Shown: one piece after another, positions 26,678-34,922 of the stretch | Numbering within the stretch: the first letter of the stretch is position 1 | Layout of the letters: every line of letters starts with the position of its first letter | Assembly: GCF_050269735.1 (NCBI RefSeq) | Contig: NZ_JBNNIX010000003.1 | Coordinates: forward strand, 62,001 to 126,000 | DNA from: Paenisporosarcina sp050269735 | GTDB lineage: Bacteria; Bacillota; Bacilli; Bacillales_A; Planococcaceae | Reading direction: 5' to 3' | Length of the DNA: 64,000 nucleotides | Position numbers and translations under genes: made by a program | Notes under the pieces: generated by a model | The model's database searches: none | What the model was told of the DNA's origin: nothing | What the model saw: only the letters and a program-made list of their open reading frames with translations

Positions 26678-29600
26678 ATGTCGATATTTACGAAGTGGGC
26701 TTTTGGAAACAAATCCGCTGTCGCTGTATTAACCATTTTAATATTGGTAATAGGTATTGTCAGTTATTTTAGATTGCCAATGGAATTTTTACCATCTGCT
26801 GATAATCCGCAAGTTACCATTATTTCTGTGGGTCAGGGAACTGACTCCAATACGATGGAGTCAGAAGTAACCTATCCGATTGAAAGAGCCGTTGCAGGAA
26901 TGAATGGAAAAACATCCGTCTTTTCTACAACAGGAGATGGATTTTCAAAAGTAGACCTGTTTTTCGAAGCAGGATATGATATGAAACAAGCCAAACAGGA
27001 TGTTCAAGATGCATTAAATAATGTAGCTTTGCCGCCCTATATATCCAAGCCAACAATATCACAACTTAATACATCTATGATTCCAATTGCTAACATTGCT
27101 GTCACCTTTGAAGAAGGTTTGACTACAGAAAATATGGATTTTACACGTGAAGAGCTTCAATCTCTTTATCAAGAAATCAAAGGGGTCTCCAGTGTAGATC
27201 TATATGGTATTACTGATTCCGTCATTTCCGTCGATATTGATGATGAAAAATTGACGGAAAATCAGATTTCTCTTCAAACAGTTATGGGCATTCTTAATGG
27301 TCAAAATACTGCTGTAGCTGTCGCTGAAAAGATTATTGACGGAAAATCAAGCAATATTAAAGTGATCGGTGATTTAACAAGCATTGAAAAACTGAAAGGT
27401 TTAACTGTTTCACCTAGTGTGACGCTTGGAGATATCGCAACCATTGAGGAAACAATAGATGCAAATTTCATTAGTCGATTCAATGGAAAGGAAAGCTTAG
27501 AAATTAGCATCACAAAGGACAGTCAATCCAATGCGGTGACTATTAGCAAAGAAATCGAAAAAGTGACAAAGGAAATCAATGAAAAGTATGATCAGCAGGA
27601 ATCTGTTATTTACATATCTTCTGCTGATATGGTTCAAAATTCCGTTCATACTATGATAAAAGAAGTTCTTCTTGGTGCACTATTTGCAACAATCGTCATT
27701 ATGGTTTTCTTGCGAAATATTCGTTCTACATTTATTACCATTGTATCGATTCCTCTATCCCTATGTTTCACGCTATTCCTTCTGTCATGGTCTGGTGTAA
27801 CATTGAATATTTTAACGCTTGGTGGTGTCGCTGTTGCTGTCGGACGCCTAGTTGATGACAGTATTGTCGTCATCGAAAATATTTTTCGGAAAATGCAGAC
27901 TGAGAAATTCTCAGTTCAAATGGTTATTGACGCAACTAAGCAAGTGGGGGTTGCTATTACTGCCTCTACATTAACAACAGTAGCCGTTTTCTTACCAATG
28001 AGTTTGCTGAATGGTGGACTTCAAGAATTTCTTTTACCATTCGCTTTAACCGTTACTTATTCCTTATTAGCATCCTTGATTGTCGCGTTGACTGTTGTTC
28101 CGTTAATGAGTGCGAGATTATTAAAGAATACAAAGATTCCAGATCATAAACCAGCTGTTTGTTTCCCCAAAATAGTTACATGGTCCTTAAATCATAAATG
28201 GATTATTTTCTCGATTTCCCTCTTCCTTTTCATCGGATCTATAGGCACTTACTTTTTCATTCCAAAAGGTGCAGTTGACAACTCTTCAGCTGATTATGTC
28301 TCGGCCACACTGAGTTACCCGAATGATACGCCATTGGAAGAAGTTAAGGAAAAGACAATTGAACTTGAATCATCCATTCGAGATATGGATGAAGTGAAAC
28401 ACGTGTTTTCACAGGTAGGTTCTCCAGCTGAAGCAGCTCAATATGGCTATGTTGGATCACCGACTGAAGCATCCTTAAGTATTTTATTAGATGATAAAAA
28501 TGATACAGACCTCATAGTGAATGAAGTTTTAAAGAAAAAAAATCAATATCCTGATGCCCTTTTAGAAGTAACTTCAGCCTCCTTTATGATGGGTGGATCA
28601 GGTGCAAATATCACCATTGATGTAGTCGGTGATAATTTAGCAGAGCTTGAAGAAGTGGCCAGCAATATTAAAGAAAAAGTGCAAAACATTGAGGGTGTCG
28701 AGGAAGTATCGACCAATCAAGATGAAAAGAAAACTGTACACTCTCTCGTTGTAGATCCAACCAGAGGAAATACAGAACAAATCGCACAACAATTAGGTGC
28801 GATGTTAAATAAAACACCAATTGGAACGATTAGTTTAGATGACAAGCAGAAAACTGTATTCCTGGAACCTCTCCTGGATACGGATACACCTGAAGACTTG
28901 GAGAATATACAAGTCATGACAAATTCCGGTCTTGTACCAGTATCGTCCGTTGCAACATTACAAAGTGAAGAGCTTTCAACCAATCAGTTTCATAAAGATG
29001 GAGATGCCTACCTTCGCGTCACAGCATCCGTTGATCCTGCAAAACTATCGGAAATCTCGAACACAATCAGTCTAGAGATTTTCGGCGATCAAAAAGACAA
29101 TATAGGCATGGATCTTCCAGAAAATGTTGAGGTTCTAGTCGGTGGATCAAGCACCCAACAGACAGATGATTTCACTGATTTATTTCTCATAATGCTTGTT
29201 TCGATCGGCATTGTATTTTTAATTATGGTCATCACATTTAAGTCAATCAGAGCCCCAATCGCCATTCTTTGCTCCCTTCCACTTGCTGCGATTGGTGCCA
29301 TTTTAGGAATCCTGATCAGCGGAATTCCAGTTGATATCACAGCACTTCTAGGAGCATTAATGCTTATTGGTATCGTCGTAACAAATGCGATTGTTCTTCT
29401 AGACCGAGTAAAACAAAATGAACAAAAAATGATTATTCGTGATGCTCTTGTGGAAGCAACAGCGACAAGGATGAGACCGATTTTTATGACTGCGATTGCA
29501 ACCATCTGTGCGATGCTTCCACTACTACTGAAACAAGCTGAAACAGGGAGCTTAGTATCACAAAGTCTAGCTATTGTTGTGATTGGTGGCCTAGCCATGG

Positions 29601-29713
29601 CAACCGTTCTGACTCTGATCGTTATTCCTTGTATGTATGAATTGCTTTATTTTAGAAAATCTAAAAAACAAAGAATTAGTCAAACTGCAGATCAAGATGC
29701 TTCCAAACTGTAA
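26678..29713 (+). CDS. RND-family efflux transporter (SwrC-like)
   Basis: Resistance-nodulation-division pump, 1011 aa, with twelve expected membrane helices and two large outer loops. TM4 carries the proton-relay acids in VGRLVDDSIVVIENI near residue 390. The start at 26678 follows TTGGAGGAAAC. B. subtilis SwrC, a lipopeptide and antimicrobial exporter, is the nearest characterised type. No adaptor or outer-membrane partner is expected or found. The gene stands alone and is followed by a terminator. The substrate is not shown by the sequence. Confidence 0.92.
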   Translation: MSIFTKWAFGNKSAVAVLTILILVIGIVSYFRLPMEFLPSADNPQVTIISVGQGTDSNTMESEVTYPIERAVAGMNGKTSVFSTTGDGFSKVDLFFEAGYDMKQAKQDVQDALNNVALPPYISKPTISQLNTSMIPIANIAVTFEEGLTTENMDFTREELQSLYQEIKGVSSVDLYGITDSVISVDIDDEKLTENQISLQTVMGILNGQNTAVAVAEKIIDGKSSNIKVIGDLTSIEKLKGLTVSPSVTLGDIATIEETIDANFISRFNGKESLEISITKDSQSNAVTISKEIEKVTKEINEKYDQQESVIYISSADMVQNSVHTMIKEVLLGALFATIVIMVFLRNIRSTFITIVSIPLSLCFTLFLLSWSGVTLNILTLGGVAVAVGRLVDDSIVVIENIFRKMQTEKFSVQMVIDATKQVGVAITASTLTTVAVFLPMSLLNGGLQEFLLPFALTVTYSLLASLIVALTVVPLMSARLLKNTKIPDHKPAVCFPKIVTWSLNHKWIIFSISLFLFIGSIGTYFFIPKGAVDNSSADYVSATLSYPNDTPLEEVKEKTIELESSIRDMDEVKHVFSQVGSPAEAAQYGYVGSPTEASLSILLDDKNDTDLIVNEVLKKKNQYPDALLEVTSASFMMGGSGANITIDVVGDNLAELEEVASNIKEKVQNIEGVEEVSTNQDEKKTVHSLVVDPTRGNTEQIAQQLGAMLNKTPIGTISLDDKQKTVFLEPLLDTDTPEDLENIQVMTNSGLVPVSSVATLQSEELSTNQFHKDGDAYLRVTASVDPAKLSEISNTISLEIFGDQKDNIGMDLPENVEVLVGGSSTQQTDDFTDLFLIMLVSIGIVFLIMVITFKSIRAPIAILCSLPLAAIGAILGILISGIPVDITALLGALMLIGIVVTNAIVLLDRVKQNEQKMIIRDALVEATATRMRPIFMTAIATICAMLPLLLKQAETGSLVSQSLAIVVIGGLAMATVLTLIVIPCMYELLYFRKSKKQRISQTADQDASKL

Positions 29714-29779
29714 GAAAAGAGTAGAAGTTTCATTAGAAGTTTTTTTAGCCCATAGGAACAAGTAATTCTTCAGAAAAAA

Positions 29780-29814
29780 AGCATTATCTCTTTTGAGATA
29801 ATGCTTTTTTAATA
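29780..29814 (+). terminator. Terminator after the RND gene
   Basis: AAGCATTATCTC pairs with GAGATAATGCTT around a short loop and is followed by six T. Confidence 0.9.
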
Positions 29815-29928
29815 TACAATTTTCTGGGATTACGGTTACATTTACAGTATTCATTCTAACCATCTATATTAAAAGAGTTATAAAAAACTCTAAATACTCC
29901 TACTCATTGAATCCTACTTCATTCATTT

Positions 29929-30405
29929 CTATTCTCCATCACTATCTGATTCTTCTTTTTCTCTTGAAGGTAAAATACCCATTTTCTCTACAACTTTTGG
30001 TAAGTTCATAGCAACAAACATTAAAATTGCAGTTATAATAGCTAAATCGTATGCACCATAGCCAATTGTTAACCCAACACAAGCTGTAATCCACAGATTT
30101 GCAGCAGTTGTAAGACCTCTTTTTGCATTATCTTTATCTACCCAAATTACGCCAGCGCCAAGAAATCCGATACCACTAATTACTTGTGCTGCTAAACGCA
30201 TCGGATCCATATAAGCCCCTTGATTTAGAGATGACAGAGCCATAGCTAAAGCCGATCCTAAACATACTAGTATATGAGTTCTAATACCTGCTTGCTTATT
30301 TTTAATAGCTCTTTCTAAACCAATTAAAAATCCTATAAAAGTAGCTACAATTAGTCTTATATATAATTCAAAATGTAAATCGAATAATGATAAAAATAAA
30401 TTCAT
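29929..30405 (-). CDS. MgtC/SapB-family membrane protein
   Basis: MgtC-family inner-membrane protein, 158 aa, with about four or five hydrophobic helices. Family motifs FIGFLIGLERAIKNKQAGIRTH, CLGSALAMALSS and ISGIGFLGAGVIW are all present. Such proteins relate to magnesium homeostasis and ATP-synthase regulation in other bacteria. The usual C-terminal ACT-like domain is absent. It lies alone in the older island, with an A/T-rich upstream region. Confidence 0.9.
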   Translation of the reverse strand: MNLFLSLFDLHFELYIRLIVATFIGFLIGLERAIKNKQAGIRTHILVCLGSALAMALSSLNQGAYMDPMRLAAQVISGIGFLGAGVIWVDKDNAKRGLTTAANLWITACVGLTIGYGAYDLAIITAILMFVAMNLPKVVEKMGILPSREKEESDSDGE

Positions 30406-30774
30406 AATGCATTTACTCCTTTAAATAATATATATTTCGGTAACAAATATATTCATTTACTCCTTTAACAATACATTCATAATTATTTGATCTGTATTTA
30501 TTATCATACATATATCCTTAATATATTTAAAGCACCAGCAAGATTTTCTTCCTAATATAAAAATAAAACATTTTAAAACATTTGAACTTGGGACTCTAAA
30601 CTTTTTTTACTTCAACGCTTATAAATGTTGATATATCAATATTTTACACTCTAGGAAGTATTACATATTTACGAACTTGCCAACAGGTAATTCAGCCAGT
30701 ACAACACCTTTATTCACAATCTTTAACGCAGGTGCAAGAATAGGTTTCATAGTATTCCCTAACCTTTATTTACA
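30406..30774. other. A/T-rich gap upstream of mgtC with a short gene fragment
   Basis: Mostly A/T-rich spacer. The 5' flank repeats CATTTACTCCTTTAA at about 30409 and 30455, the reverse complement of the mgtC ribosome-site region. The only coding signal is the 29-codon fragment at 30661-30750. Nothing else is seen. Confidence 0.5.
30661..30750 (-). pseudogene. Short reading frame, probable gene remnant
   Basis: An ATG frame of 29 codons (MKPILAPALKIVNK...) with a weak AGGGAA upstream. The beginning faintly resembles the N-terminal ends of some membrane chemotaxis receptors, but the rest stops too early to be functional. It may be a leftover of a gene lost from the island. Low certainty. Confidence 0.25.
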
Positions 30775-30812
30775 CAACAAAAAACACGTCTCTCGATATG
30801 AATCGAAAGACG
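30775..30812 (-). terminator. Displaced original ssrA terminator
   Basis: On the minus strand CACGTCTTTCGAT pairs with ATCGAGAGACGTG and is followed by T6. It lies just beyond the left ssrA-end repeat, so it is likely the terminator that served ssrA before the 17-kb insertion. A diverged copy is at 26274. Confidence 0.8.
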
Positions 30813-30850
30813 TGCATGATGGTGATTAAATCCATCTACATGAATCATGC

Positions 30851-30887
30851 AAATGGAGACGGCGGGAATCGAACCCGCGTCCAGAAA
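30851..30887. repeat. Left attachment site, 37-bp exact repeat of the ssrA 3' end
   Basis: Starts AAATGGAGACGGCGGGAATC and continues through the tmRNA T arm to CCAGAAA. It is identical to 47926-47962 inside the intact tmRNA gene. The two copies are 17,075 bp apart and bound the integrase-bearing element. Confidence 0.93.
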
Positions 30888-31015
30888 AAAGTCACAATTT
30901 CTGAACTCAGTCATATCAAGGGGTTAAGCAATGTGCGAATCTTACATATCCCGAACAAGGTTCGCAATCAATCTTCTGACCCTAATTATAATCGAAGTTT
31001 TTCATTTTGCAACTT

Positions 31016-31600
31016 TTAGACTATATAGTCCATCTGCACAATTAATAAACCTGTTTGCACATTATCAATATGACTTACCTTGTATTTCTTTCCTTCAACT
31101 GTGTACTCATTATTAACTTTTACATAAAGTACATTGTCATCATTCTTAGAAATTTTAGCCATCAAGGAATTTTGTAACACCATCATTCCACCTGTATTAT
31201 TTGGTGATCCAATTCGGTTGAATCCAATTACACAAGGAACTTCATACACTTCCTCAATGTCGTCATAGATAGGTCTACCTAAATCATCATAATCAACAAT
31301 TACCTTTGTTGTTCCACTTATAACAGTCAACGCAGCGTTACAGTGTTCCATGATGTTCTTATACTTGTTGTGACGTTTGCTGATGGATTCAGTGACGATT
31401 AGATACTTATTCCCCTCATGCTCAACTACATCGCCTTGATTAACCTTTTGTACAGTGTGAAGATGTTTGCTTTCCTGTTCATCATTTTTGTTCAATGTAC
31501 CATTAGTGACTATTGCAGGAATCATGATTTCATTCACTTTGATTTCAGTTGCTACTGAATCGAATACATCATTTAAAATCGTGTCATCAAATAATTTCAT
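31016..31600 (-). CDS. Putative head-closure/neck protein
   Basis: A 194-aa protein with a beta-rich central region (GDVVEHEGNKYLIVTESIS..KYKNIMEHCNAAL) resembling stopper or head-completion proteins encoded after the adaptor in siphovirus neck modules. GAGGTG lies before the ATG at 31600. It overlaps nothing and follows the adaptor-like gene directly. Together they would cap the portal and present a surface for a tail. The assignment rests on motif feel and position, not on a decisive motif. Confidence 0.5.
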   Translation of the reverse strand: MKLFDDTILNDVFDSVATEIKVNEIMIPAIVTNGTLNKNDEQESKHLHTVQKVNQGDVVEHEGNKYLIVTESISKRHNKYKNIMEHCNAALTVISGTTKVIVDYDDLGRPIYDDIEEVYEVPCVIGFNRIGSPNNTGGMMVLQNSLMAKISKNDDNVLYVKVNNEYTVEGKKYKVSHIDNVQTGLLIVQMDYIV

Positions 31601-31610
31601 TCTAAGCACC

Positions 31611-31946
31611 TCACAAGTACAACATGAAGATGTCAGAGTTTGAAGATTGATCCGATTTCATTTGTCTGATTCTACGTGTTAATTGGTCAATACGTTGAGT
31701 TAAGTTTTCATGAAACTCTGATACCGTCATATCATCCAATCTGATTGTTTTCATTAATGATGGGTTGTTAGCAATTGATTCTAATATAGATAACGCAGTT
31801 TGATAAATAGCCTTTTTGCTATCTGCTGATGTTGCATTGTAATCCTCATGTGGTTGTAAACCGTTCTCTTGTAGGTAGATTATTATCTCATTCTGTGAGA
31901 GGTCAATCCCCTTTGTTTCCATTTCTAAGCGTTGTAAATTATTCAT
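31611..31946 (-). CDS. Putative head-tail adaptor (gp6/gp15-like)
   Basis: A small helical protein of 111 aa: AIYQTALSILESIANNPSLMKTIRLDDMTVSEFHENLTQRIDQLTRRIRQM looks like the helical adaptor proteins that sit below the portal. AAAGGA precedes the ATG. It lies between the holin and the head-closure candidate. The assignment depends on the pattern and neighbours. Confidence 0.5.
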   Translation of the reverse strand: MNNLQRLEMETKGIDLSQNEIIIYLQENGLQPHEDYNATSADSKKAIYQTALSILESIANNPSLMKTIRLDDMTVSEFHENLTQRIDQLTRRIRQMKSDQSSNSDIFMLYL

Positions 31947-31950
31947 ATGC

Positions 31951-32361
31951 TCAATCCTTTCTGTTGGTTGGTATTTCTTCTTTAGATAATTGCTCGATGT
32001 ATTTAGTTATGGCTGATGGTACAGGAACACCTATTGCACCAAGATTTTCTAGGATTGAAATCCCTTCGTTACCGATATAGAAGAATACAATCATGGTACG
32101 GAATACTGGAAGTCCTGTTCCTGTAAGCAAGTCAAGCATGTTGGCAAATATGATAACTAACATGAAAGTACCTTTTCGCAAGATACCCTTGAATCCAACT
32201 GAACTTCTCAACTTACCTGTATAAGCACCCTTGATGATTCCTGTAATAAAATCAATTGCCATAAAGACAAGTAAAATTGTTAGAGATATATGCCATGCAC
32301 CTATAAGGAAGGTGAATCCTGTGGCTAATGTTGATAATAATAATAAAATTAGTTTTTCCAT
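31951..32361 (-). CDS. Phage holin
   Basis: Holin of the phage_holin_4 / toxin-secretion holin family, 136 aa, with hydrophobic segments near residues 5-25, 28-45, 65-82 and 90-105. The signature FMAIDFITGIIKGAYTGKLRSSVGFKGILRK, in which the positively charged loop follows the second helix, is clear. AGGAGG sits upstream. No endolysin is found anywhere in the element, so lysis would need another phage's enzyme or the holin has another use. Confidence 0.88.
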   Translation of the reverse strand: MEKLILLLLSTLATGFTFLIGAWHISLTILLVFMAIDFITGIIKGAYTGKLRSSVGFKGILRKGTFMLVIIFANMLDLLTGTGLPVFRTMIVFFYIGNEGISILENLGAIGVPVPSAITKYIEQLSKEEIPTNRKD

Positions 32362-32403
32362 TTATGTGAACACCTCCTGTGGTGGGAATTTGGACAAAAG
32401 AAA

Positions 32404-32428
32404 AAGCCACATCAGTTAGATGTGACCT
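32404..32428 (-). terminator. Terminator between the 98-aa gene and the holin gene
   Basis: CACATC and GATGTG form a 6-bp stem with a five-base loop, followed on the minus strand by GCTTTTTC. Confidence 0.6.
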
Positions 32429-32441
32429 CCATTGCTTGATT

Positions 32442-32738
32442 CTATTCTTTTAATGATTTTAATTTTCCCATTACAATTTCGTAAAACTCTCTATTATGAC
32501 TTGAAGTTAAAATGGAATATTGTCTTAAAATATTTTTAACACTTTCTGAATCCTTACCTTTATCATTTTCCTTCAAATAATCAATCGCTTTAACAATCCA
32601 AACATTAAACTTTTCAATATCCATGGTTGACGCTCTAATTCTTGCTCGATAAGCCTCAAAAGAACCACCTGTTTTTTCACCCTCAGAGTTTTCTAACTCT
32701 ATGCCTTCTTCGATTAATTTATCTAATACGTTTTCCAA
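32442..32738 (-). CDS. Unknown 98-aa protein
   Basis: A charged, mainly helical protein with no recognisable domain. TTG start, eight bases after GGGGAGGT. It is followed by a hairpin terminator, so it has its own transcript end within the element. It is not obviously structural and could be a regulatory or accessory protein. Confidence 0.6.
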   Translation of the reverse strand: MENVLDKLIEEGIELENSEGEKTGGSFEAYRARIRASTMDIEKFNVWIVKAIDYLKENDKGKDSESVKNILRQYSILTSSHNREFYEIVMGKLKSLKE

Positions 32739-32819
32739 AATTAACTACCTCCCCTTATATCTACTCAATTCGACATTAGGCAGGTAATTCCTTTTATGGA
32801 AATAGAAATTAATTAGACT

Positions 32820-33074
32820 TTATTCTTCTTCATTCATTTTCCATTCTAAAAACTCTATTGAATCATCTAAATCACCTGAATCTCCGTCAAAATCAAAATC
32901 TCCAGGTTGATAATTAGATCCTCCTCCACTGCCACATGATGTAATCATTATCATCAAAATACCAAGCACTAAAATTAAACCTAAACATCCGAAAGCACAA
33001 CCCTTTAATTCAGTCTCAGCATTTATTTGCGGTAGGTTTGTTTGTGGACTAATTTCTTGTTTACTTTCTTCCAT
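32820..33074 (-). CDS. Small single-pass membrane protein with acidic tail
   Basis: 84 aa: a polar N-terminus of 23 residues, one hydrophobic segment near 26-46 ending in a Cys and a Gly/Ser linker, then a strongly acidic C-terminus (DFDFDGDSGDLDD). GGGGGA precedes the ATG. Function unknown; a superinfection-exclusion role would be a guess. Confidence 0.6.
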   Translation of the reverse strand: MEESKQEISPQTNLPQINAETELKGCAFGCLGLILVLGILMIMITSCGSGGGSNYQPGDFDFDGDSGDLDDSIEFLEWKMNEEE

Positions 33075-33563
33075 GATGTTCCCCCTAATTTTTGTAATAT
33101 TTAATCACATAATATCATGACCATTTACTCATGTATAGGGAAAAACAGGAAATTTTATGGGCGTGAAAAAAGTGATATGGTAGGCGACTCATTTTGAAAG
33201 TAGGGGTATCAATATTTTAAATAGGATAATAAATACAACAGGGGAATCGAACTCAAGTTCAAGTATCATCTAAACACTGATTTAACGCTAAAGTATCATA
33301 ATGAATATTATACCACCGTACATATACACCAATAAAAGCAAGTTTTTATCATGATATTGGATTGGATAACGGTATACGTATACTGATTTAAACGCTGACA
33401 ATATTATACAGTTCATATCATTTATTAAAAAAATATTTTTGAATACTGATCCAGTCCACTGATTTTTTTATAATAGGTAGCAGACCGTTTATATAACAGG
33501 CGAGAAATTTTCAACATATACCCTATACCCTATACGTCTACTCTCGCCTATGTTTGCACTCAA
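33075..33563. other. 489-bp gap between the portal gene and the small membrane-protein gene
   Basis: A/T-rich, with no credible gene. Short direct repeats are seen (ACTGATTTAACGCT near 33277 and ACTGATTTAAACGCT near 33383, each followed by a TATTATA segment) and several TATA-type blocks. It probably holds the promoter for the small membrane-protein gene and the end of the packaging transcript. Confidence 0.5.
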
Positions 33564-34901
33564 TTATTTCCCAAGATTATTTCCCAACTCATCAACTTTC
33601 AATTTCTCATCAGCCATATTATTACCCTCTGATTTTATTCGAACCAATTCCATACCTACATCAGATGTCATAGGACTTTGCTCTAGCAAGGATTCCATAC
33701 TCAATGCTCCCATTGCTCTCAATTCTTTAAGGTTTTTAATTACCTCAGCGTTATTACTTGGTAGGTCATATGTGAACAGAACATCAAACGTACTCCATGC
33801 CTTATCATCAATGACTACTCCCTTATAACTAAGTAATGATCGAACCTTATCCCATCGTTCATACATACCTTTACGCAACGTCTGTTCATTCATACCTGCC
33901 TTAACACTAGCAAGAGAGAACAACAAGCGTACACTCTGCTCACTCACGTTACTTATCTCAGCACGTCCCATTGATACAGATGGTGTCATACTAATGTCTA
34001 GCAGCGACTGATACAATTGAGTGTAGAGTATATCAAATGCTTTAGCGTCAATGGTTGCACTAGCAAATCTGAAATCTCCACCATCATCTAACTGTATGCC
34101 CCCACCTGTTATGTGCTGAGGAATAGCCCCCTTCAATTGTTGTCCAACTATCACAGGTACAGGATTAATCATCTTGTATAGTCCATCAACTGTTTTACTG
34201 ATTAAATCCTCCATGTTATCCAATATGCCCATGAAGTCATCTAACTGTGATTTGCCTTGTACGTCACTATGTTCATTAGCAGATACATAAGCAACTGGTA
34301 AGCCACTTAGATTTGCATACTGAGCAGTTAATTTTAATGCTCCACCTTGATTGTTCCATTCCTGTACTTTGTCCTCATGGTAGACAACATAGTAACTAAT
34401 CCCATCAAATACATATGATTCAACAAAGCCAATCATTTCATTATGATGATTAAATACAGGTGTACCCTCATCACTGTTAATAATCTTACTTGTGATATAA
34501 CCTTTCTTATCTAAGTACACATACTCAAACACGTTTCCATATTTCAAAAGGCGACTAAGGATTTCAATGTTTTTCTGATTGAACTTACCTAGTTTATTTA
34601 CCACTTGGAACTCCTCAACCATTTGCTCTTTACCTGTGATACTTACAGGATTCTTTAATAAGAATTGTGTTTGAAATGCCAAAATCGTTTTAGCCATATT
34701 CAATACAATCTTACGTGGCTCAACCAACTGTCCGTTATATTGAAAGTTGCTACGTTGTAAAATCTTGTGACTTCCTTCTAAGTAATTCTTTTTGTCCTGC
34801 ACATCTTGAATACGTAATTGGTTGTGTACTGATCCAACTTCCTCCACGAACCATGTAGTATCGTTATCATATTTTACTTTTATATATTGTTCTAAATTCA
34901 T
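33564..34901 (-). CDS. Phage portal protein (SPP1 gp6 type)
   Basis: Dodecameric channel through which DNA enters the head, 445 aa. Family features include KIVLNMAKTILAFQTQFLLKNPVSI near residue 65, the beta-rich region around DGISYYVVYHEDK, and the conserved DFMGILDNMEDLISKTVDGLYKMINPVPVI segment followed by ALSMESLLEQ. AGAGGA lies upstream. It follows the large terminase directly (22 bp), the usual order. Confidence 0.9.
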   Translation of the reverse strand: MNLEQYIKVKYDNDTTWFVEEVGSVHNQLRIQDVQDKKNYLEGSHKILQRSNFQYNGQLVEPRKIVLNMAKTILAFQTQFLLKNPVSITGKEQMVEEFQVVNKLGKFNQKNIEILSRLLKYGNVFEYVYLDKKGYITSKIINSDEGTPVFNHHNEMIGFVESYVFDGISYYVVYHEDKVQEWNNQGGALKLTAQYANLSGLPVAYVSANEHSDVQGKSQLDDFMGILDNMEDLISKTVDGLYKMINPVPVIVGQQLKGAIPQHITGGGIQLDDGGDFRFASATIDAKAFDILYTQLYQSLLDISMTPSVSMGRAEISNVSEQSVRLLFSLASVKAGMNEQTLRKGMYERWDKVRSLLSYKGVVIDDKAWSTFDVLFTYDLPSNNAEVIKNLKELRAMGALSMESLLEQSPMTSDVGMELVRIKSEGNNMADEKLKVDELGNNLGK

Positions 34902-34922
34902 ATTTCCAATCCTCTCTAATTA

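Larger units (their letters stand above)
26274..30887. mobile_element. Older small genomic island between two ssrA remnants
   Basis: About 4.6 kb lies between the decayed ssrA remnant (26274-26363) and the exact ssrA-end repeat at 30851-30887. It holds an RND pump, an MgtC-like gene and a short gene fragment, with no integrase remaining. It is bounded on both sides by copies of the same ssrA-flanking terminator, which fits a first integration into ssrA followed by loss of mobility genes. A duplication without integration is the alternative. Confidence 0.55.

Noticed and set aside
29089..29598. 169-codon minus-strand frame opposite the RND gene
   Set aside because: Antisense shadow with an Ile/Ser/Arg-biased, non-protein-like composition; the RND reading is far stronger.
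33228..33290. tRNA-like T-arm sequence (GAGTTCGATTCCCC on the minus strand)
   Set aside because: The flanks do not pair as T-stem or acceptor stem and no anticodon arm can be drawn; probably chance or a much-decayed remnant.
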